Origin: Clostridia bacterium
Lineage (GTDB): Bacteria > Bacillota > Clostridia > Christensenellales > Aristaeellaceae
DNA length: 64,000 bases
Assembly (NCBI GenBank): GCA_017484085.1
Contig: JAFUTW010000022.1
Span: 1 to 64,000 of the forward strand
Direction of reading: 5' to 3'
The notes under the pieces are model-generated. The model did no database searches. It worked only from the letters and a program-made list of their open reading frames with translations, and had not been told where the DNA came from. This document shows, one piece after another, positions 58,755 through 64,000 of this stretch. The position numbers and the translations under genes are program-made. Position 1 is the first letter of the stretch. The number at the start of each line of letters is the position of its first letter.

Positions 58755-59720
58755 TCAGGCTTTCCCGTTGCAGCCCAGCACGTCCACCATCTTGTGGCGC
58801 ACCATGTCGCGGAGCGCAGCACGCGCGTCCGTCAGGTACTGACGCGGGTCAAAGTGATCCGGATGCTCCGCCATGTGCTTGCGGATCATCGCGGTGAAGG
58901 CGAGACGCAGATCGCTGTCGATGTTGATCTTGCAGACAGCCATGGTCGCCGCCTTGCGCAGCTGCTCCTCCGGGATGCCGACGGCGTCGGGCATCTTTCC
59001 GCCGTACTCGTTGATGATCTTCACGAACTCCTGCGGTACGCTGGATGCGCCGTGCAGGACGATCGGGAAGCCGGGCAGGCGGCGGGAGACTTCCTCCAGC
59101 ACGTCAAAGCGCAGCGGCGGCGGAACGAGGATGCCGTCCGCATTGCGCGTGCACTGTTCGGGCGTGAACTTGTACGCGCCGTGGCTGGTGCCGATGGCGA
59201 TGGCCAGGGAGTCGCAGCCCGTGCGGGTCACGAACTCTTCCACCTCTTCGGGATGCGTGTAGGAGGAATCCTCGGCGGAAACCTTCACTTCGTCCTCCAC
59301 GCCGGCCAGGGTGCCCAGCTCCGCCTCGACCACGACGCCGTGATCGTGCGCATACTCCACCACGCGGCGGGTTTCCTTGATGTTCTCCTCGAAGGGCAGG
59401 CCGCTCTTGTCGATCATGACAGAGGTGAAGCCGCCGTCGATGCAGCTCTTGCAGGTCTCAAAATCGGGGCCGTGATCCAGATGCAGCACGATGGGCAGAT
59501 CCGTCTCCTGGACGGCCGCCTTGACCATGTTGACGAGGTAGGTGTGGTTCGCATATGCACGCGCGCCCTTGCTGACCTGCAGGATCACAGGGGCGTTTTC
59601 CATCTTCGCCGCTTCCGTAATGCCCTGCACGATCTCCATATTGTTTACGTTGAACGCGCCGATGGCATAGTGGCCTTCATAAGCCTTTTTAAACATTTCC
59701 GTAGACGTTACGAGCGCCAT
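58755..59720 (-). CDS. fba: Class II fructose-bisphosphate aldolase
   Basis: The 321-residue zinc aldolase splits fructose-1,6-bisphosphate. Zinc ligands are in VLHLDHGPDFETCKSCIDGGFTSVMIDKS (His-Asp), AELG (Glu), AIGTSHGAYKF (His) and FPIVLHGASSVP (His). Length (about 310-325) is that of the common bacterial type. Start at ATG 59720 with AAGGAG. A weak -10 (TATACT) upstream suggests its own promoter. It pairs functionally with pfkA at 35.2 kb. Confidence 0.95.
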   Translation of the reverse strand: MALVTSTEMFKKAYEGHYAIGAFNVNNMEIVQGITEAAKMENAPVILQVSKGARAYANHTYLVNMVKAAVQETDLPIVLHLDHGPDFETCKSCIDGGFTSVMIDKSGLPFEENIKETRRVVEYAHDHGVVVEAELGTLAGVEDEVKVSAEDSSYTHPEEVEEFVTRTGCDSLAIAIGTSHGAYKFTPEQCTRNADGILVPPPLRFDVLEEVSRRLPGFPIVLHGASSVPQEFVKIINEYGGKMPDAVGIPEEQLRKAATMAVCKINIDSDLRLAFTAMIRKHMAEHPDHFDPRQYLTDARAALRDMVRHKMVDVLGCNGKA

Positions 59721-59831
59721 TGGGATTCACTCCTTTTCCTTTAACACTCACGAATGTTCGGACAACATCATTAGTATATCAATTTTCACAGGTTTTGAAC
59801 AGTCCCCTTTGCGGATTTCTTTTTTCGCAGC

Positions 59832-61964
59832 TCACTTCTTCCGGCCGCTGCCGAGCAGCCTCTGCAGGCGCAAGGCCAGTCGGTACGCCCGGCTTCCCCT
59901 GATTTTCTCCAGCTCGGCCTCAAGCTGTGCCGCTTTCCGGCTGTATTCTTCCAGCGTTCTCGCCTTCTCCTCTGCCTCCCTCCGTCTCTCCTCTTCCCGC
60001 AGCACCGGCTCTGCAATCAGCTTGCGGAAGAGGCCGCCGTCATCCGTCAGCGCATACATCTTGCCGCGGTCGTAGGGAGAGCATCTTGCGAAGTCTTTCT
60101 GCGCGTTGTTATAGGCCAGTCTCGCCCGGTTCATCATATGCGCTCTCACGCGTTCATCCGTCTTTCCCGCATACTCCCTTATGCTGCTGAGAATCACATT
60201 ACCGACAACATAAAAGCTGTATGCGCTGCGGAAGTAATTGGCGGAGGTGATGATCGATCCCGGCCGGATCCGTCTGCGGTACAGCCTTTCTTTCAGATAC
60301 CCCGCCCGCTTTGCGCTGCAGACAGCCCGGAAGGTGAAATCCGTGTCGTTATGCACGGTCCTCGTCACGAACCGGAGTCGGTTTTCCTCCAGCATCTCCC
60401 GCCTGTAAAGAGCGTTCCACAGCGTGACAAAAAACTCCCTGTTGTCACAGAAATCCGCAAAAAGTGAAAGACCGTCCGTTACTGCCGGATAAGCCTTCCG
60501 TCTGGCATACACCGGACGGAAAGCGCGTTCCTTTTCACCGCAGCGCTCATCGTAGAAGGCATCCGCGTCAAAGTACAGGGCGTCCAGTTCCCCTTCCCGG
60601 GCTGTACGGACGACCGTTTCCAGCGCCTGCTGCACCAGGATGTCGTCACTGTCCATAAAGTAAATGTACTCCCCTGCCGCTTCCGCAAGGCCCGCATTGC
60701 GCGCGTCGCCGACGCCCAGATGCGGCTGGCTGTATACGCAGACCCGTTCGTCCTTTGCGGCATACTGCAGCAGGATCTCCAGAGAGCCGTCCGTGGAACC
60801 GTCGTCGATGCACAGCACCTCCATATCCCGGAAGGTCTGCCCGAGAATGGAATCCATCGCCTCCCGCAGATAATCTGCCGACTGGTATACCGGAAGGATG
60901 AGGGTCAATGCGCATCCTCCGGTTTTCTTTTGGCCGGCCAGAAGCGTGGCTTTACCGTTCTTGGGTTTGCTGCAGAGCTGATCAAACTGATCCAGCGCAC
61001 CTCTCAGGCTGAGCAGCTGACAGGCGGCTTCCGGAGGCATCAGTACTTCACAATTCCGCAGCCAGCTTTGAAGGTCCCTGCTTGCTGTCAATTCCGCCAG
61101 CAACTGTCTTACATATTCCGGCCGGGGCGAATTTTCCAGCGCGATCGTCAGGAGTTCCAAGGCCTTTTCGGCAAATCCGGTCATTTCCGCCTCAGAGCAG
61201 CCGTCCGCCCGCAGCGTCGTCATCACGGTCCGGATCGGACGAAGGAGCATCCCGGCGTCCGCCCACCGGTCGTGCACACGGCTCTCCCTTCGTTTCCGGT
61301 GACAGTACAGCGGTCCTGTTATGCAGGCGATGCGTTCCGCCCGCTCCAGGCTGATGAAACCCGGGACGATGTCGTCATAGTATCCGTCATCCGTAAAAAC
61401 CAGATCATTCTTCCGCATGAAATCCGCGCGCCAGAGCCTTGCGAACGGCTTTCTGTTTGAGAGTTTAAACAGGCTTTCCGGTTTCGTGTCACGGTCGAAC
61501 AGGCCGTTTTCCTCCACCAGTTCCGTGTCTAAAAAATGAAGGCCCGAAATTGTCCGGTCTGTTATGCTGTCGTATCGCACACACGAAAAGCAGACGAGTT
61601 CCGCATTCGTCTCCTCTGCAAGGCTTACCGTCTCTGCCAGCATCTGCGGCAACGCGGTATCGTCGCCGTCGATGAAAGCGATATATTTACCCCGCGCCAG
61701 CCGGATGCCTGCGTTTCTGGCGGCTGACAAGGGTGCAACAGCGCCTTCCGCCAGTTTGAAGCGGCTGTCCAGCTTTGCATACTCTTCGGCGATCTTACGG
61801 CTACCGTCCGTCGACCCGCCATCGTAACAGAGCACTTCAAATTCCGTCATCGTCTGGCTGCGGATGCTCTCAAGGCATTCCGTCAGATACTGCGCTGTAT
61901 CCAGAAAAGGAACGATGATGCTGACCGCCGTTCCCTGTTTTGCGGCTTTTCTTTCCTCGCTCAT
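59832..61964 (-). CDS. Tandem GT2 glycosyltransferase with C-terminal coiled coil
   Basis: The 710-residue protein has two GT-A (GT2) domains. Domain one (residues 14-225) shows VSIIVPFLDTAQYLTECLES, DGGSTDGS and the metal D-x-D in AFIDGDDT. Domain two (about 352-565) shows LTLILPVYQSADYLREAMDS, DDGSTDGS and FMDSDD. Between them lies a 100-residue helical stretch. The last 60 residues (EEERRREAEEKARTLEEYSR onward) are a coiled coil ending in a basic tail. Likely a cytosolic, membrane-associated transferase adding two sugars to a surface glycan. ATG 61964 has GGAAAAAG upstream; it lies 11 bases after the GT8 gene. Confidence 0.88.
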   Translation of the reverse strand: MSEERKAAKQGTAVSIIVPFLDTAQYLTECLESIRSQTMTEFEVLCYDGGSTDGSRKIAEEYAKLDSRFKLAEGAVAPLSAARNAGIRLARGKYIAFIDGDDTALPQMLAETVSLAEETNAELVCFSCVRYDSITDRTISGLHFLDTELVEENGLFDRDTKPESLFKLSNRKPFARLWRADFMRKNDLVFTDDGYYDDIVPGFISLERAERIACITGPLYCHRKRRESRVHDRWADAGMLLRPIRTVMTTLRADGCSEAEMTGFAEKALELLTIALENSPRPEYVRQLLAELTASRDLQSWLRNCEVLMPPEAACQLLSLRGALDQFDQLCSKPKNGKATLLAGQKKTGGCALTLILPVYQSADYLREAMDSILGQTFRDMEVLCIDDGSTDGSLEILLQYAAKDERVCVYSQPHLGVGDARNAGLAEAAGEYIYFMDSDDILVQQALETVVRTAREGELDALYFDADAFYDERCGEKERAFRPVYARRKAYPAVTDGLSLFADFCDNREFFVTLWNALYRREMLEENRLRFVTRTVHNDTDFTFRAVCSAKRAGYLKERLYRRRIRPGSIITSANYFRSAYSFYVVGNVILSSIREYAGKTDERVRAHMMNRARLAYNNAQKDFARCSPYDRGKMYALTDDGGLFRKLIAEPVLREEERRREAEEKARTLEEYSRKAAQLEAELEKIRGSRAYRLALRLQRLLGSGRKK

Positions 61965-61974
61965 ATCTTTTTCC

Positions 61975-62970
61975 TTATACCCGGCCCCTGCAAAGCGATG
62001 CAATCACCCTGCGCAGCGGCAATTGAGCGCTGTGTCTCAGTTTAAGAGCTGTTTTGACTCCGCGTTTCGTTTTCCCGCCCAGCGGCTGCCTGAGTTTGGG
62101 GGATGCCGTCCTGGCCAGAGGATTTGCTTCGCGGATACGTCGTGGAAGACGGCTGTAATAGTAAAGCCAGAGTTCTGCTTTCCATATATCCCCGTACTGC
62201 CACGGCTTTTTGGATGAAGCATAATGGAGGATCGTGCTTCTGTCGCATACCTCGTCCCAGCTGCCGGCTACCGGCACGCCGTATCGCCTGCACGCCTCCT
62301 CCGGTTTCAGGCGTGTAACCGTCGTACACTGGAGATTGTATTCGATCGGCAGAAAGACAACCTCCTCGTGGAAGACTGCGTTCAGCGCATCCTGATCCAT
62401 GAAACAGTTCCATCCGTTCAGACGGTAATCGACAAGCTTTTCGCACAGGTTCTCTTCCCTCATCCGCTTCAGGTTCAGCAGCATCATGCCGGAACTGAAG
62501 TAATGCCGCACCCTCAGATTCGGCAGGAGTTCCGGCAGGTATACCGGCGCCGTGAAACTCTCCACCGCCGCCGCATAGGCCCCGTTCAATTCTGTCTGCA
62601 GTAGCTTCTCCGGGTCGCGCAGAAACAGGACATCCGAATCGATATACAGCGCTTTGTCCTCGTCCTTCAGGATCTCCGCCAGGTAGAATTTGTACAAGGC
62701 AGCCGTGGAGACGTGTTGTACCGCACTGGGCGCAGGAAACAGTGTCCTGACGGGTTCCACCGGACAGACTTTTACATAGGGCGCGACCTGCTCCAGCGCT
62801 CTCCGGTTGTCTTCTGTCAAATCCTCCGCTGCAAAAACGATGATACGGTAAGGCTTCAGCAGCCTGCTGTTCAGATACAGCGAGCGGATCGCCACCATCG
62901 TAGGCAGGGCGTACCGGTTATCCGTAATAAAACAAACCGGCACATGCCCGGCATTCTTCTCTTCTTTCAC
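61975..62970 (-). CDS. Family 8 glycosyltransferase
   Basis: The 331-residue protein is a GT8 transferase (general stress protein A/LgtC type). VCFITDNRYALPTMVAIRSLYLNSR at the N-terminus and KALYIDSDVLFLRDPEKLL with the metal D-x-D (near residue 113) are the main signatures; FSSGMMLLNLKRM and FMDQDALNAVF follow. It most likely adds glucose or galactose to a cell-surface glycan. The start is GTG 62970, one base after the stop of the preceding gene. No membrane helix is present. Confidence 0.88.
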   Translation of the reverse strand: MKEEKNAGHVPVCFITDNRYALPTMVAIRSLYLNSRLLKPYRIIVFAAEDLTEDNRRALEQVAPYVKVCPVEPVRTLFPAPSAVQHVSTAALYKFYLAEILKDEDKALYIDSDVLFLRDPEKLLQTELNGAYAAAVESFTAPVYLPELLPNLRVRHYFSSGMMLLNLKRMREENLCEKLVDYRLNGWNCFMDQDALNAVFHEEVVFLPIEYNLQCTTVTRLKPEEACRRYGVPVAGSWDEVCDRSTILHYASSKKPWQYGDIWKAELWLYYYSRLPRRIREANPLARTASPKLRQPLGGKTKRGVKTALKLRHSAQLPLRRVIASLCRGRV

Positions 62971-62971
62971 T

Positions 62972-64000
62972 TCAGTCCTTCCTCCCTAAAAGCCTGCCCA
63001 GCATTCCGCTCTTCCGTACAGGGGACTCCCTGCTGTATGCAGCTTCAAAACAGGCTTCCGGTCCTGTCACCCGGCACAATACCGTATTCCGCTTCCTGTC
63101 CGCCGGGTTGGACGGCGTCCTTGCGATAAAGATGCTCATCCCCGGGGGTACGCGAAGCTGCAGATGCCACGCGCATCCGTTGTTATCCGTGATCTTCGCC
63201 TCAAAAATCTCCTTGCAGTCGGCTTTTCTCACATCCTCAAACAGTCGGAATGCTCCCTTTTCTCCAAGCGAAGCCGGTGTTTGTTTCACCCTGCAGTCAA
63301 GCCGCCCTTCCGCGTGGAATATCCAATCGATGACATGCACGCTTTCCAGCTTCACGCTCATCCTGTCCCGGATAAGCCCCTTTTCACAGCAGAGCGCCCG
63401 GCTCGCATGGATCTCCTCCCCGCAGCAGGTTCCATCTGCCATGGCTTCAGCGCCGTCGTCTGTCAAACAGGCAGCGTTCCGGGAAAACTCGCCCTTCAGG
63501 TTGCCGTCTATGGCAAAGCCGTTGTGGGAAAGCGAGCTCCGGTACCATCTCTTAATGAGCGGGGATGCGTAGCCCGGCGTGCCCAGGTCCTCCGAAAGCC
63601 CTGCGATCGTGACAGACAGCAGGTCCCTGTGTGCATGTGTGTCTACTGCAGACCCGCTCTTCAGCGTCATGAAAAAGGGGTCCCGCAAGACCGCCACATG
63701 GCCGTCAAAACAAAGCTCCCCTCTGTTTTGCGTTGGGGCGTCCAGCATCGCCACGGCCGGCTCTTCAGCGATTCCGGGCGCATGGGCAAGGATCCTCTCC
63801 GCCTGTCTTTTCAGCGTTTCATCCCCGGTAAGCTGGGCTGCCTGCACGATTTCGCTCCCGTATGTTTCCAGCGTCAGCGGATACCAGCCGTCGTTCAACG
63901 ACGTGATCGTCCAGCCGTCGCACGAAAGCCTGGCAGGAGAAACGTACATCCGCGCCAGCAACAGCAGCAGCGGGTGCTTCGGTTCCTTCTTTTTCAGCAC
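62972..64000 (-). CDS. Heparinase II/III-like protein (5' end outside window)
   Basis: The reading frame is open from base 64000 to the stop at 62972 (342 codons) and surely begins beyond the window; the first in-window codon (GTG) is probably internal. The visible part resembles the C-terminal beta-sandwich of heparinase II/III-family lyases: a H-x-x-D stretch in VDTHAHRDLLSVTIAGLSEDLGTPGYASP, SSLSHNGFAIDG and a repeat of short beta strands. A helical N-terminal toroid is expected before it. In glycan clusters such proteins cleave or edit uronic-acid-containing polysaccharides. Linked to the GT8 gene with one base between. Confidence 0.72.
   Translation of the reverse strand: MLKKKEPKHPLLLLLARMYVSPARLSCDGWTITSLNDGWYPLTLETYGSEIVQAAQLTGDETLKRQAERILAHAPGIAEEPAVAMLDAPTQNRGELCFDGHVAVLRDPFFMTLKSGSAVDTHAHRDLLSVTIAGLSEDLGTPGYASPLIKRWYRSSLSHNGFAIDGNLKGEFSRNAACLTDDGAEAMADGTCCGEEIHASRALCCEKGLIRDRMSVKLESVHVIDWIFHAEGRLDCRVKQTPASLGEKGAFRLFEDVRKADCKEIFEAKITDNNGCAWHLQLRVPPGMSIFIARTPSNPADRKRNTVLCRVTGPEACFEAAYSRESPVRKSGMLGRLLGRKD

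Noticed and set aside
59741-59790. LexA/DinR-like box upstream of fba (CCGAACATTCGTG)
   Set aside because: Only one half-site matches the Bacillus SOS consensus; fba is not an SOS gene.
1-64000. CRISPR array, rRNA and tRNA genes
   Set aside because: No regularly spaced repeats were found near the CARF-nuclease or elsewhere, and no cloverleaf or rRNA-like segments were seen in the intergenic regions. A model-based search could still find a divergent tRNA.

Overview
The window is a GC-rich (about 60 % by eye), gene-dense bacterial chromosome segment, most likely from a member of the Bacillota, class Clostridia (a gut or rumen lineage such as Christensenellales or Oscillospirales would fit, but the family is inference). 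The grounds are: AAGGAGG-type ribosome binding sites, near-consensus sigma-A promoters with 16-18 bp spacers, the gene order dprA-topA-trmFO-hslV-hslU, a methionine synthase whose reactivation domain is a separate protein, QueH, DegV, MntP, HU, and a yybP-ykoY manganese riboswitch. Nearly all genes look like vertically inherited housekeeping or catabolic genes. One AT-rich block (about 48.5-53.0 kb) has a clearly different base composition and looks acquired.

Layout. 1-2.1 kb: a secreted SH3-type protein running off the left edge, then remnants (an AAC(6')-like acetyltransferase tail and an N-terminally truncated YdcF-like protein joined head to tail). 2.2-5.4 kb: cytidine deaminase-like and S66 peptidase genes (overlapping), a small orphan protein, queH and a YuiD-like membrane protein. 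5.4-9.8 kb (minus): a NAD unit pncB-nadE-nadD with overlapping ends, preceded by a MATE transporter. 10-11.5 kb: an IMP dehydrogenase of the Tritrichomonas foetus-like subtype. 11.6-15.2 kb (minus): second MATE transporter, DUF4422 glycan protein, and an initiating glycosyl-phosphate transferase. 15.4-20.3 kb (plus): LarA-family racemase, PLP aminotransferase and a polar amino-acid ABC transporter. 20.4-24.7 kb (minus): galacturonate catabolism uxaA-uxaC-kdgF-eda, with eda fused to a VOC domain. 24.8-31 kb: CorC-like protein, HU, a stand-alone CARF-nuclease (DUF1887/Card1-like), a flavodoxin-type reductase, manA and a cation diffusion facilitator. 31.1-35.1 kb: metF, MetH-reactivation protein and metH. 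35.2-36.3 kb: pfkA. 36.3-48.5 kb: one long minus-strand array, gpsA-rfbB-rfbD-rfbC-dprA-topA-trmFO-hslV-hslU-GT14-NlpC/P60. 48.5-53 kb: AT-rich island with a polytopic membrane protein and a 699-residue tandem acyltransferase. 53.1-56.3 kb (minus): lysC, mntP, an Mn riboswitch and a CaCA-family exchanger. 56.4-59.8 kb: exoA, yfcE, degV, fba. 59.8-64 kb (minus): surface-glycan genes (tandem GT2, GT8, heparinase-like), running off the right edge.

How the genes work together: uronate breakdown feeds KDPG/KDG to pyruvate and triose phosphate, which pfkA and fba connect to glycolysis. metF, the reactivation protein and metH form a complete methyl-transfer module. rfbBDC, the polyprenyl phosphotransferase, DUF4422, GT2, GT8 and the two AT-rich membrane proteins point to a decorated cell-surface polysaccharide. 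The best candidates for a second look are the orphan CARF-nuclease with its own strong promoter, the Mn riboswitch in front of a presumed Ca2+/Na+ exchanger, the tandem acyltransferase on an AT-rich island, and the protist-like IMP dehydrogenase. No CRISPR array, rRNA, tRNA or intact insertion sequence was seen.
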